Shown here: positions 21,915 through 31,733 of the stretch, piece by piece
How the letters are laid out: every line of letters begins with the position of its first letter
How positions within the stretch are numbered: the first letter of the stretch is position 1
Assembly (NCBI GenBank): GCA_964019165.1
Contig: OZ025276.1
Location: 3,471,840 to 3,535,839 of the forward strand
Direction of reading: 5' to 3'
DNA: 64,000 nucleotides
From: Mastigias papua
Lineage: Eukaryota; Cnidaria; Scyphozoa; Rhizostomeae; Mastigiidae
Position numbers and translations under genes: made by a program
Notes under the pieces: generated by a model
The model's input: only the letters and a program-made list of their open reading frames with translations
The model's database searches: none
Told to the model about the DNA's origin: nothing

Positions 21915-22117
21915 TGTTATATGCTTGTTATATATCTATTACGCACTTGTTATCACTGTGGGTTCTCATACTATGCCATGACGATATTAGATTGTAAAAG
22001 AGACTATGCAAATGTTGTGTATGAATACTCAAAGCTAATCCTTGATAACTGGCCTACCACATGTGATATGTATCCTGGGGTCTGGTAACTAAGTGCATTA
22101 TGTAAATAATTAAATCA
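21915..22117 (-). repeat. Gypsy-2 3' LTR
   Basis: Matches 37169-37367 closely over the first 180 bp and less well at the outer end. TG and CA ends on the minus strand. Confidence 0.88.
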
Positions 22118-22184
22118 CTTCCCCTTTTTGAAATAAAACTATCAATAAATGTTAATATAGTAATATAGTAGCAAATGTAGCAAA

Positions 22185-24428
22185 TTAAGTAATCAAATTG
22201 GAGTCTATTGGTTCTCCATAACGTTCAGTTTGATATCTGTTTCTTGTTGATCTTCTTGGCAATTGTTTTTCGGGTGTTCCTTCATTATCTTTATGATTAT
22301 CATGTTCAATTGTTTGGTCATCAAACTTCGAATCATCATCAGCAATATGTCCATTAAACTGTTTAAAGAAAGATGCATTCTGTGTTATTTTGTGTCCATT
22401 ATACTCAGCAGTAAGTCTTGTTCCTCTAGCAGATGTAATGATATAAGGAGTTGTATTAAAATTGGTGCTTACTTTATTTCTCTTTTTCTGCTTACTTAAG
22501 ACTCTGTCTCCACCTTTTATTAATGACTCTTTTGCACCACGACGCTGATTAGCATAAACTCTTCCTTTTTCTTTCCTCAAGTCATGATTCTCTTTTGCCT
22601 CTTGATGTCTGTTAACTACTTTACACTTGCTTGGCAGTGTTGGTAAAACACCACGCATTTGACGATTGTAAAGAAGGTGTGATAGTGGTATGTTAGTTGT
22701 AGAATGAGGCGTAGATCTATAGTTCAATAGGAATTTAGATAACTCCTGTTGCCATGGTCGATTTTCAACGTGTGCTGCTTTGATTGCTTTAGAAAGGGGC
22801 TTATTGAAAGCTTCTACTTCGGAGTTGCCTTGGGGCCATAATGGAGTAGAATGATGATGCTCGATCCCAAGTTGTTGCATGTATCTTTTAAATTCGTCGC
22901 CTTGAAACGGTGAACCGTTATCAGATGTTACTTTGACTGGTACTCCATGACGAGCGAATATAGTGTCGAGTTTAGGAATCACTTTTACTGCAGATGTAGA
23001 TTTAAGAACTTCTATTTCTGGAAATCTGGAGTAGCAATCTATAACGACTAGAATGTGGTGACCAGAAGGAAAAGGGCCACAGAAGTCAACTTTTACATGT
23101 TCTCATGGATTGCTTGACATGGGTGGTGACAACAACGGTTCTGGTGGGTTGGGCTGCGCTACTGATTGACAGGCTAAACAACCCTCAATTTCTGATTTGA
23201 CTTTCTTACCAAGTTGTGGAAACCACACATGTTCTCTTACGAGTGCTGTTGTCTTGGAAAGTCCTTGGTGTCCTTGGTGTGCCAGTTTGATAACCTGGTC
23301 TTGCAAGGAGTCTGGAAGAATCAACTGTGTTCTATGAAGAAATACATGGTTTACATGATCAAATGTAATGTCATCTTTGATCTGCTTGTAAGGCTTTAAA
23401 CGATCACCATTCCAGAAACCGGTTTTTAATGCTGCATTTAATGCTCTAAGAGTGCGATTGTCTTTTGTAGCATTTTTGATTTCGTCTATTGTCAAGGAGG
23501 CTGGGACCGCAGACTTAGCAAGAAAATTAACGTATTCCTCTGCTATGTTGCTCTGCTCTTTTGATTCGATTTTCACAGGGTGATTTGAGAGATAATCTGC
23601 GGGATTATCTGCACCTGCTTTATACACCACTGTAAAGGCATATTGTTGCAGCCGTAACATCCAACGCTCGATTCGTGCTGGTGGTTTGGATATTTTATTG
23701 CCATAGATAAGGTCTAGTGGCTTATGATCCGTATATAATATGAATGGAGTGCCATATACATATATATGGAAATGTTCGATACCCCAGACAATGGCAAGAG
23801 CTTCTTTTTCTGTCTGTGAGTATCTACTCTCTGTGTCAGTCAATGCTCTGCTGGCATAAGCTACGATTTGTGACTTGTTTGTCTTGGGATTTCGCTGGGC
23901 AAGAAGTGCTGACAAACCTACGGGGCTTGCATCTACAAGACTTTGTGTCTGTTTTGTAATGTCAAAGTAACTCATCACCAGGCTGTTTGTTAAAGCTGTT
24001 TTTAGCTTTTCATAAGCTGCCTGATGTTCATTTGTCCACTGAAATGGCGTGTCCTTGCAAGTCAATGTACAAAGAGGCTCTGTAATTGTGGCAAAATCTT
24101 TACTGAACTGTGCACTATAGTTTGCCATTCCTAGAAGACTTCTTACTTCACTAGCTGTCTGAGGCTGTGCAGTGTTGACAAAAGCTGCACTTTTGTTGGG
24201 ATCTGGTTGTGATCCTTTTTCTGAAAACACAAATCCGAAAAACTCTAAATTCTTCTTTAAACATTCACATTTTGTGATATTTAACTTAAGATTGTGTTCT
24301 TGTAATCTTTGTAAACATGCTTTCAGTGCTCTATGATGTTCATCTCTTGTCGCAGCAAATATTATGATATCATCGGCCATATTTTTGACTCCTTCAAGTC
24401 CTTTGAGAACATCAGTTAGTGTGTGTTG
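22185..24428 (-). pseudogene. Gypsy-2 pol, distal part: RT end, RNase H, integrase
   Basis: The piece opens in the RT palm: LKGLEGVKNMADDIIIFAAT carries the ADD form of the YxDD box. RNase H follows, with SLVDASPVGLSALLAQ, then EKEALAIVWGIEHF and TDHKPLDLI. Integrase zinc domain: HQGHQGLSKTTALVREHVWF and GCLACQ. The core has VIDCYSRFPEIEVL in a different ORF, VTSDNGSPFQGDEF, and HHSTPLWPQGNSEVEAFNKP with the catalytic Glu. A single TGA near 23102, where the family has Trp (SSNP then EHVKVDF), is the only visible stop between RT and the end. The sequence resembles the K02A2.6-like Gypsy group. Confidence 0.92.
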
Positions 24429-24432
24429 ACAT

Positions 24433-24735
24433 TAGACAGGGCATACACGACAACAATCTAACAAAGTGGGTAACTTTTTGTTTTAACATTGATTTTGGTA
24501 CTTTAAGGCCTGGAGAACAAAAGTAGCCCATGGGCCTTTCCACATTTTTGGTATTTTGGGCGTGGCTGATGATGTCATCAACTAATCTTTTTTGCGCCAC
24601 TACAGTCTAACAAATTGAATAACTTCTTGTTTTAAAGTTTGCTTTGGCACTTTAAAGTACAGGGAACACAATTAGCTGATGGGTTTTTGAAAATTTTCGT
24701 ATTTTGGGTGTGGCTGATGACATCATTTCTACTTA
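24433..24735. repeat. Left TIR of the long-TIR transposon
   Basis: Pairs with 35098-35392. Two sub-repeats: CAATCTAACAAAGTGGG near 24456 and CAGTCTAACAAATTGAA near 24604, each followed by CTTTTTGTTTTAA or CTTCTTGTTTTAA and ending in TTTTGGGYGTGGCTGATGA. Confidence 0.9.
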
Positions 24736-24987
24736 CGATAGATTTTCTATCTTATTTGTACATTTTTCACTGTGGGCAGACCACAACAATAATATTTATA
24801 CAATGTAGAAGAATATTTGCAGTTGGTGCCACAGCTGCCAAGTATGGCTGACACAGCTGTTCTGTGTAAAACAAAACTATTCATGACACAGTTGCAGAAA
24901 GTTAATTGCTCAAGTTGATACTGAAATTCTTTGCCACACGTTTCAGTCATGAAAATAAGTGTGCAGCAAAGATGATACTTTTACAGG

Positions 24988-25280
24988 ATGGCTTTATCCA
25001 AGTCTGTTTTGAGTTTGGAATCTGACAACGAAAAGAAATGTATATTATGCGAGGGAAAAAGTACGCAAAAAGATAAGGCACATGCGTTGTCAAACAAAGG
25101 ATGGGATTATCTGAAAGAACTGGCACAAGTTTGGAAGCAGATCAACATTGATATTGAGGATACATTTTACTTTTTTCGAGATTTTCATCATAAAATTTTT
25201 AACAAGACAGAAGCATTTGGAAGTGTTCACAATAGTTGCAGATTACCTTTCAGAACAAAAGCTGAGGCATACTTGAAGAG
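24988..25280 (+). pseudogene. Exon 1 of the long-TIR transposon gene
   Basis: ATG at 24988 opens MALSKSVLSLESDNEKKCIL with a CxxC motif (CILC), then about 95 codons to RTKAEAYLKR. The frame ends at a consensus donor AAGAG|GTATGTAAG whose downstream half now lies at 30231, because Gypsy-3 landed across the junction. In family relatives known to me this region begins with a zinc-binding CxxC and an H-x-C further on; here HNSC is present. The product cannot be made normally from this copy. Confidence 0.7.
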
Positions 25281-25281
25281 G

Positions 25282-25429
25282 TGTTGGAAGAACCCCCGTG
25301 ACGTTAAATTCGTTGTTGCGCAATTCTTTATATATATATTTTATGTTGATTTATAATTATTCATTCAGCGATAGTTCTCATTCGAGTGACTATAAGAAGT
25401 ATTCTCATTGCGTTTCGACTACAGTTACA
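25282..25429 (+). repeat. Gypsy-3 5' LTR
   Basis: TGTTGGAAGAACC to CTACAGTTACA, 148 bp, identical by eye to the 3' copy. Very short for the group. TATA-like run at 25329-25343. Confidence 0.97.
25329..25375 (+). promoter_or_regulatory. Gypsy-3 core promoter and predicted RNA 5' end
   Basis: A TATATATATATTTTA box is followed after about 30 bp by ATTCAGCGATAGT (25363-25375). That distance is right for a Pol II start. The 13 nt are the exact reverse complement of the sequence just after the LTR, which suggests that the transcript begins here. The start itself is inferred. Confidence 0.6.
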
Positions 25430-25431
25430 TT

Positions 25432-25444
25432 ACTATCGCTGAAT
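25432..25444 (+). promoter_or_regulatory. Gypsy-3 putative self-priming site
   Basis: ACTATCGCTGAAT, two bases after the LTR, is where a primer-binding site should be. It has no TGG for a tRNA CCA end but pairs perfectly over 13 nt with 25363-25375 inside the LTR. In Tf1 and sushi elements the first nucleotides of the mRNA fold onto the primer site in the same way. Confidence 0.7.
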
Positions 25445-25450
25445 CTAAAA

Positions 25451-26371
25451 ATGGAGGTTAAAACTCTAGTATTCAACGGCGAAGGTGACGTCAGAGATTT
25501 TATAACAAAAGTCGAGTTATATTCCGCGTTAAAGGGTTATACTGAGGAGAAATGCGCTCAGAACCTAGCAAGCCGCTTAGAAGGGCCCGCTTTTGACGTT
25601 TATTTACGATTAAATCAAGAAGATAAGAAAAAGGTTAATAGGTTAAAAGAAGAACTGTTAAAGGAGTTCGAAAGAGGGCAGCTTAACCGTGTAGAAGCTA
25701 TTTGCACCCTAGCGACTCGAGTTAGAAAACCCGGAGAATCGGCGCATACGTATGCCTACAAGTTATTGGAGCTAATCAAGCTTGCATACCCGGACTTTAA
25801 TAGTCAGACACGTTCAACGATTGCAAAGGACTATTTCGTCCGTGGGCTTCACAGAGACATGCAAACGGCCTTGAAATCGATGGAAAAGTTTGAATCATGT
25901 GATATAAACGCTCTTGCCGATGAGGTAACACGCCTACAAATCGCTGGTATCAAATCTAATTTTCATGCTGCCCCCCTCGCAAGCTCGCATAGTGTCAACG
26001 CTACTGGCACTACCATGGCTGATGACATGTTAAATTCAATTGCAGAAAGAGTTGTTGAAAAATTAACAAATCTATCAATACATCAAGAAGACGGAGGTAA
26101 TGATCCCTATCATCCGACTGTCAATGCTGCAGCTAATGTCGTGGCAACTTTTCCATCGAATCCTCGAGGAGGTTACAGAAATTATTCAAGTCAACGTAGG
26201 GCCCGGGGAAATTCACGCGGACGATACCGGAATTATCCAGCCCAGCAGCTAAAATGCAGATGTTGTAAGAGTTCTGACCACTTAGTCCGAAATTGTCCCA
26301 CTCGCTTCTGTCAAGCTTGTGGGCAACGTGGGCATGATAGTAAAGATACAGCCTGTCCTAACTATCAATGA
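25451..26371 (+). CDS. gag: Gypsy-3 Gag
   Basis: 306 residues from ATG 25451 (MEVKTLVFNGEGDVRDFITK). This is the first ATG after the LTR, 22 bases downstream; the same frame is open further upstream but lies in the LTR. The first 200 residues have the capsid-like helical pattern of Ty3/Gypsy Gag, with a YAYKLLELIKLAYPDF segment near residue 105. An Arg/Gly-rich stretch (residues about 240-270) precedes two zinc knuckles: CRCCKSSDHLVRNC, which fits CX2CX4HX4C, and CQACGQRGHDSKDTAC, which has six residues before the last Cys and is atypical. The frame ends in CAA UGA CUA, and pol continues in the same frame. Expected to form cytoplasmic virus-like particles; that role is from family knowledge. 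Confidence 0.95.
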   Translation: MEVKTLVFNGEGDVRDFITKVELYSALKGYTEEKCAQNLASRLEGPAFDVYLRLNQEDKKKVNRLKEELLKEFERGQLNRVEAICTLATRVRKPGESAHTYAYKLLELIKLAYPDFNSQTRSTIAKDYFVRGLHRDMQTALKSMEKFESCDINALADEVTRLQIAGIKSNFHAAPLASSHSVNATGTTMADDMLNSIAERVVEKLTNLSIHQEDGGNDPYHPTVNAAANVVATFPSNPRGGYRNYSSQRRARGNSRGRYRNYPAQQLKCRCCKSSDHLVRNCPTRFCQACGQRGHDSKDTACPNYQ

Positions 26372-26377
26372 CTAACC
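26363..26377 (+). promoter_or_regulatory. Stop-codon readthrough site between gag and pol
   Basis: TAT CAA TGA CTA ACC. UGA followed by CUA is the best-known leaky stop context in animal cells, and a CAA codon before the stop also favours readthrough. The frame after UGA is open without a break for 1,231 codons and contains no early ATG, so readthrough is the simplest way to make Gag-Pol. Confidence 0.8.
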
Positions 26378-29300
26378 GTATTTGACAATATCAAACCAGG
26401 GGAAGAATCGCGTTCCGTTGTTATCGCCGCAAAGCTTCATAATTTTAATACTCACGTGATGTTGGACACAGGATCGGGAACATCCGTTATCGATTTAGGT
26501 ACGCTACGCAAAATAGGTCTAGACGAACATATAGACAAGTCATCGGCTAAAATGTTGATTAACGCTTCGGGAGATCATATGGAAATAATCGGCTCAGTTA
26601 CCATATCAGTAACCATTCCGGGGAGCCATCCACTCAACCAAGCTTTCCAGGTTCTTGATTCCCTTTCATATTCGAATATTTTACTTGGGAGGGACTTCAT
26701 GAGACAATTTGGTACTGTGAGCTTTGATTTCAACAAAAATAAAATTGAATTAGGGAATTTGTCTATAACAGGGCTGACAGCATCGAGTACTAAGGTTCGA
26801 TTATGTGAAAATTCCATCGTCCCAGCGCGATCCGAAAAGGTCCTTTTTGTGAAATGTTCAACCTTCAATTCGTTGCTTGAAGGAGACTTTGAACCACATA
26901 TGGTACCGTTTATTAGAGGTCTTTATGCTAACAGAACTCGTATCATACCGAATATTGAGGGAATATTTCCTGTAACCGTTCTTAATGTCACAGCGTCAGA
27001 CATCCATTTAAATTCTCGAAAAATAATGGGTTCCATACATGCGGCAAGCGAATCAGTAAAAAGTACTGTTGGAAGTTACAACGAGAGTATTGAATTGGGA
27101 AACGTTGCAATTAGTGACCAATTATTACCGGCTGAGAAAGACCGTTTACAGTCGTTACTAGGAGCATACAAGGAAGTTTTTGCCGAAAACCCGAAAAGTC
27201 CCAAACGAACCGACATTTTAGAACATAAAATCGTTACTAATGATGCATTACCTGTGTATCGTAAACCTCGACGAGTTCCAGTCGCCTGGGAAAAAGACAT
27301 AGATCTGCAAGTTACTGAAATGCTTGCTAATGGGATAATTCGCCCTTCGTATTCGCCTTGGAATGCTCCGGTTTTGTTAGTTAAAAAGAAAGATAACAGT
27401 ACTCGTTTTGTCTGCGATTTTCGTGGTGTTAACGACATTACAAAAAAAGATACGTACCCATTGCCTCATATCAAGGATGTAATTGACAAGATGGCGGGCT
27501 CTAAATACTGGTCCACTCTGGATGCTGCATCGGCTTATTGGTCGATTCCTTTATCTGAAGCGGATAAGGAGAAGACAGCATTTGCAGTCCCTCGAGGAAA
27601 ATTCGAGTTCAATGTTATGCCATTTGGTCTCTCCAACGCTGGCGCTACCTACCAGCGCATGATGGATATATGTTTGGCAGGTTTACGAACTGATAAAGTC
27701 CTTTCATATATGGATGATATAGTGATTTTTAGTAAAACATTTGACGAGCATATTCGAGACCTAACATCCGTGTTCGATTGTTTACTAACCGCCAATGTAT
27801 CACTCAAGGCATCAAAGTGCGTTTTTGCGGCCGAAAAAGTTGATTTCTTAGGTTTCGAACTTTCTATCGACGGAATCAAACCTCAATCACGTTTAACAAC
27901 AGCCATAAATAACCTACCGAGCCCAAGCTCTAAGAAGGAGTTAAGACGATTTTTGGGCATGGCTGGATTTTACAGAGCCTTTATTAAGGATTTCGCTACG
28001 ATTAGCCAATCACTAAATCGACTTACTGGAGACAATGTTCCATTTGAGTGGGATTCCAATAGTGAGGCAGCATTTAATAAAATCAAACAATATCTCATGT
28101 GTAAACCACTTCTTGCCTTCCCTCTCCTTCATCAACCATTTATCGTGGAAGTTGATGCGAGTGATTATGCTGCGGGAGGAGTATTGTCTCAGAAGGGTAT
28201 TGATAATGTCTTACATCCAATTGCATACTTTTCAACTTCTTTCACTGGCTCTCAACGTAACTGGGCCCCAATCGCTAAAGAAGCTTTTGCGTTAATACTA
28301 GCTGTTCGTCACTGGCATGTATATTTGCTGGGAACCGAATTTATACTGCGCTCGGACCACAATCCTCTCGTCCATCTCCGAAAACAAAAAGACCCCCGTG
28401 GGAAATTTAGCCGTTGGATTGCAGAATTAGAGGAATATAATTATACTGTCCAGTATATACCAGGTAAAGATAACGTTAAAGCCGATTTGTTGTCTCGTAA
28501 TCGTGCTGCAAATGAACAACAGCCGCAATCGTCGTTCGAGGACAAAATTTATACAATTGACCATGGTGCTTTTATTGAACAATTGAAATGCGAACAAGGT
28601 GTCGACCCAGTGATTAGTATTAACAAAAGGCTGGTGCAGAACGGAGAACCTATCATTCAAGGTAGATTAAAGCGTGTTCGAAATCAGCTTAGAGTAGAAA
28701 ATGATCTCCTGACCAAATCCGGCCGTCCGCTTGTCCCTGGCACAATGAGAAAGTTCGTAGTTAGTAAGATTCATAACTCGGCTCATCTTGGCACAGATAA
28801 GACTTATGCACAATTAAAAGAACGTTTTTTTTGGCCTAACATGTATGGGTATGTACGAAACTTTATCTCTCATTGTTCCATCTGTCAACAAACCAAATGT
28901 GATTCCTATCCACCAAAAGCTCCTCTTTCTCCAATGGCAATTCCAGAGGCCCCGATGCAATTTATTTCACTGGATATTGCATTTATGCCGAAGGACCATC
29001 AGGGCTTTCAATACTTTTTAATTATAGGGGACATATTTTCGAAGTACCTTACTGCGGTTCCACTTAAGGATCAGACGGCCCCTGTTATTGCGGATGCTTT
29101 GTTGTCATACTGGATTTACATTCACGGAGCTCCTTACTACCTTCTTAGTGATCAAGGTTCTAATGTCGATAGTGTCACCATTAAAGAAATATGTAATATA
29201 CTCGGTATCGAAAAACGTCGTTCATCGGCATACCACTCACAGGGCAACGGATTCGCTGAACGAAATATACGAAGCATTAAAGACATTTTACGATCAATTC

Positions 29301-30067
29301 TATTGGCGCGAAACCTTCCACAGCATAAGTGGCGAGCCCTGCTCCCAGAAATTGCCTTTGCTTTGAATACCTCCATCAGTAAAGCTACGAAACATATTCC
29401 ATACAACATCGTTTTTGGTAGGTCCGCACGTTTACCGATTGACGTGTTGTTTAACGATAATGCATCCCCAATCGCTGATCCTACCACTCCGACGGATTAT
29501 GCTCAAGAACGATATTTGATTCTTCGTGATACTTTCAATAGTGTCACCTCGAAGTTACACCTCAACCAACTACAAATGCAAGCTCAGTATAACAAACATA
29601 TTCATTTTCACGATTATAAGGAGGGGGAGAAAGTATGGTTAAAAGTCAAGTTCTACAAAACGGGAGAAAATCGAAAATTAGCTCCTAGACGCAAAGGTCC
29701 ATGGACAATATTACGGAAACTCCCTAATGGTGTGAACTTCGAAATTCTTAACGAAAAAACATCAGAAAAGAAGATTGTTCATCATGATAGACTTTGTCCG
29801 TGCAAATCGTTTTTAGATGGAGACCACAAAGTAGTTAGTTCTGATATTCGTATCAAAGACCCGCGGGCACACCACACTATTGTCTCCTTTGAGAGTTCTT
29901 CCTCAGAAGAAGATAACGATGCCAGTAGTGACATTTCCATCGAGTTGGCATCAGATGTAGAAGATTCAGATGTAGACAATCCTACACCTCCTAGACAATT
30001 CCCAAGAAGAGAGAGACGAGCTAGACAATTGCCTGATAACATCCCATGGGATGCTATCAGAATATAG
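26372..30067 (+). CDS. pol: Gypsy-3 Pol (protease, RT, RNase H, integrase)
   Basis: Open in one piece in the gag frame. Protease: MLDTGSGTSVIDL at about 26456-26500, with LLGRDFMRQFG downstream. RT: FVCDFRGVNDITKKDTYPLP, FNVMPFGLSNAGATYQRMMD, and YMDD at 27707-27718, the intact polymerase box. RNase H: VEVDASDYAAGGVLSQ near 28150 and RSDHNPLVHL near 28350. Integrase: zinc domain with His codons at 28772 and 28784 and the CSIC pair near 28875-28885; catalytic Asp at 28973, Asp at 29150 (SDQGSN) and Glu at 29258 (GFAERNIR). The C-terminal part has a GPW motif (RRKGPWTILRKLPNG) but no chromodomain, then an acidic Ser-rich region and a basic end. All catalytic residues are present. No separate ATG suits a pol-only protein, which supports translation by readthrough. 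Confidence 0.95.
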   Translation, partial: LTVFDNIKPGEESRSVVIAAKLHNFNTHVMLDTGSGTSVIDLGTLRKIGLDEHIDKSSAKMLINASGDHMEIIGSVTISVTIPGSHPLNQAFQVLDSLSYSNILLGRDFMRQFGTVSFDFNKNKIELGNLSITGLTASSTKVRLCENSIVPARSEKVLFVKCSTFNSLLEGDFEPHMVPFIRGLYANRTRIIPNIEGIFPVTVLNVTASDIHLNSRKIMGSIHAASESVKSTVGSYNESIELGNVAISDQLLPAEKDRLQSLLGAYKEVFAENPKSPKRTDILEHKIVTNDALPVYRKPRRVPVAWEKDIDLQVTEMLANGIIRPSYSPWNAPVLLVKKKDNSTRFVCDFRGVNDITKKDTYPLPHIKDVIDKMAGSKYWSTLDAASAYWSIPLSEADKEKTAFAVPRGKFEFNVMPFGLSNAGATYQRMMDICLAGLRTDKVLSYMDDIVIFSKTFDEHIRDLTSVFDCLLTANVSLKASKCVFAAEKVDFLGFELSIDGIKPQSRLTTAINNLPSPSSKKELRRFLGMAGFYRAFIKDFATISQSLNRLTGDNVPFEWDSNSEAAFNKIKQYLMCKPLLAFPLLHQPFIVEVDASDYAAGGVLSQKGIDNVLHPIAYFSTSFTGSQRNWAPIAKEAFALILAVRHWHVYLLGTEFILRSDHNPLVHLRKQKDPRGKFSRWIAELEEYNYTVQYIPGKDNVKADLLSRNRAANEQQPQSSFEDKIYTIDHGAFIEQLKCEQGVDPVISINKRLVQNGEPIIQGRLKRVRNQLRVENDLLTKSGRPLVPGTMRKFVVSKIHNSAHLGTDKTYAQLKERFFWPNMYGYVRNFISHCSICQQTKCDSYPPKAPLSPMAIPEAPMQFISLDIAFMPKDHQGFQYFLIIGDIFSKYLTAVPLKDQTAPVIADALLSYWIYIHGAPYYLLSDQGSNVDSVTIKEICNILGIEKRRSSAYHSQGNGFAERNIRSIKDILRSILLARNLPQHKWRALLPEIAFALNTSISKATKHIPYNIVFGRSARLPIDVLFNDNASPIADPTTPTDYAQERYLILRDTFNSVTSKLHLNQLQMQAQYNKHIHFHDYKEGEKVWLKVKFYKTGENRKLAPRRKGPWTILRKLPNGVNFEILNEKTSEKKIVHHDRLCPCKSFLDGDHKVVSSDIRIKDPRAHHTIVSFESSSSEEDNDASSDISIELASDVEDSDVDNPTPPRQFPRRERRARQLPDNIPWDAIRI

Positions 30068-30078
30068 GGAGGGGGAAA
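30067..30078 (+). promoter_or_regulatory. Gypsy-3 polypurine tract
   Basis: GGGAGGGGGAAA immediately before the 3' LTR, overlapping the last base of the pol stop codon. Confidence 0.85.
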
Positions 30079-30226
30079 TGTTGGAAGAACCCCCGTGACG
30101 TTAAATTCGTTGTTGCGCAATTCTTTATATATATATTTTATGTTGATTTATAATTATTCATTCAGCGATAGTTCTCATTCGAGTGACTATAAGAAGTATT
30201 CTCATTGCGTTTCGACTACAGTTACA
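30079..30226 (+). repeat. Gypsy-3 3' LTR
   Basis: Identical by eye to 25282-25429; followed by target duplication GAGG. Confidence 0.97.
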
Positions 30227-30370
30227 GAGGTATGTAAGAATCTTATTTGAATGCCAAAATTGTTTAATTGGTGCCAGCAGAGTTACTGGATCAGCTTCAC
30301 AAATTGATTATTAAGGAAACTAAATTCCAGGTTATTTACAATGTTCCTTTTACTTTTGAGAATTTTTCAG

Positions 30371-31640
30371 GTATGGAAAAGTACAAGAAATATTTCAGTA
30401 TATTGACCACGATAAGGAGCAATCTAATGATATTGTTGATTATCCCATGCATCCTAGAGCCAAGCGTGATCTGTCAAAACCCAAAGTAATATGCTTCATT
30501 TGTCAAGAAATACGTACAGTAGATTCAAATAGATATGAAGATGGTGGTTTGGCACGATGTTCTCACATCAAATCAAGAGATCGACTTGTTGAAAGAGCAG
30601 GGGTATTTTTGTCTATGCCAGATCATAAGTTCAATGCAGCAGCAAACCGCTTAAAGATATTGGAATCAGGCCAGTCTTTTGACATATTTTCCATTGATGT
30701 ATATTATCACCAGTCTTGTTACGTAAAATTTGCATTAAAACCTGTTTCCAAAGAAGAAGAATCTGCTGTAGAAGCATTGCAAAAGAGGGAAGAAATAATG
30801 ACAGATTTTTTTAGAGCAGTCTGAATAAAAATTTTGAGGAAGAAAGAGGCTGTTTTACTTCACGTGATGCTAGCTGATATTAAGAGCTTTAGTGAAGAAT
30901 ACAATCTGCCGCCAATAATGGAACACACTGTAGACCTTAAATGAAAACTGATTGCAGAGTTTGGTGATGAAATTAGTTTTTCCCATCTGGAAAAAATTTG
31001 ATCGTTCATGCATCCAGCATCAATCCATGTCAATACAGCGTTGCCATTTTACAAGGTCGTTGTTTGAGGGACGACAATTTTGTTAAATCATTTTCAAGTT
31101 TTATTAGACTGAAAGCAAAATGCATGGCAATGTCAATACAAGAAAAGAATAATGAATCTCCTCAACATTTAGTAGATATGCTTGATGGAGGTCCAATGCA
31201 GGAGCTTTACAACGTTATTTATGCATCACTCTATACTTCTGAATACCAGTTGAACGAGTCTGGCTATGCTGTTACAAGCTCGAACAACATGGCTACAAAG
31301 ATCTGGTCTCTTGCATCTGACTGGGAGTCTCTGATAGCAAAAGAAAATTCAGCCAAGCAGTTGATTTTGGGACAAACAGTACATCGAATTACAGCCAGCA
31401 AAGAAACTATAAAGAACCTCCATCGTTTAGGACATACAGCATCCTACAACGATATATTAAAACTGAACAAGCAGTGGTCCAAGATGGTATCATCGACGCC
31501 TTCAAGTTTTGCGAAAGGGTTCTTAAGAGGAATACCTGTGCACTCTTCAATTGATAATAATGACGGCCGTCAAGAGACCTTTACCAGAGCTGGGACTACT
31601 CACGACACCAATCGAACACTGTTCCAACCGATCATTTCAG
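30371..31640 (+). pseudogene. Exon 2 of the long-TIR transposon gene
   Basis: Acceptor TTTTTCAG ends at 30370, and exon 1 joins in frame to YGKVQEIFQYIDHDKEQ. A second CxxC (CFICQ) follows, then YYHQSCYVKF. TGA stops interrupt at 30822-30824 (after FFRAV) and after HTVDLK near 30943, and the frame shifts near 30995; coding-like sequence continues as VHASSINPCQYSVAILQG and YCLRDD-type signature RCLRDDNFVKSF. The exon ends at a GT (31641) after FQPIIS. Length about 420 codons. The conserved blocks match a large uncharacterised TE-like protein family known from many invertebrates. Confidence 0.65.
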
Positions 31641-31733
31641 GTTAGAATATCATAAAGATTCAAAATAATTTTTTTTGCATACAAATATGTCATTAAGTCA
31701 ATGTTATCTTTGACCTTTATATTTTGTAAACAG
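31641..31733 (+). other. Predicted 93-bp intron in the long-TIR transposon gene
   Basis: Starts GTTAGA and ends TTTGTAAACAG. Splicing keeps the frame (S then VHAPVITTYLDEP). Stops occur in the intron in the reading frame. Confidence 0.6.

Larger units (their letters stand above)
25282..30226 (+). mobile_element. Gypsy-3: intact, young Ty3/Gypsy retrotransposon
   Basis: 4,945 bp with 148-bp LTRs that look identical base for base (25282-25429 and 30079-30226) and a 4-bp target duplication GAGG (25278-25281 and 30227-30230). Gag (306 codons) and pol (about 1,230 codons) are both uninterrupted and in the same frame, with one UGA between them. A purine tract GGGAGGGGGAAA directly precedes the 3' LTR. 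A TATA box lies in the LTR. No TGG-type primer site follows the 5' LTR. Identical LTRs and unbroken ORFs mean recent insertion and probable competence. Confidence 0.97.

Noticed and set aside
21915..22097. Initial 183-bp estimate of the Gypsy-2 LTR ending at TGCA
   Set aside because: Extending to 22117 and 37367 gives TG/CA ends, a purine tract directly adjacent and a matching GGGTC duplication, so the longer form is preferred.
26575..26868. Antisense ORFs inside the Gypsy-3 pol gene (also at 27076-27438, 29152-29487, 29782-30120)
   Set aside because: They are shadows of a real, intact reading frame.
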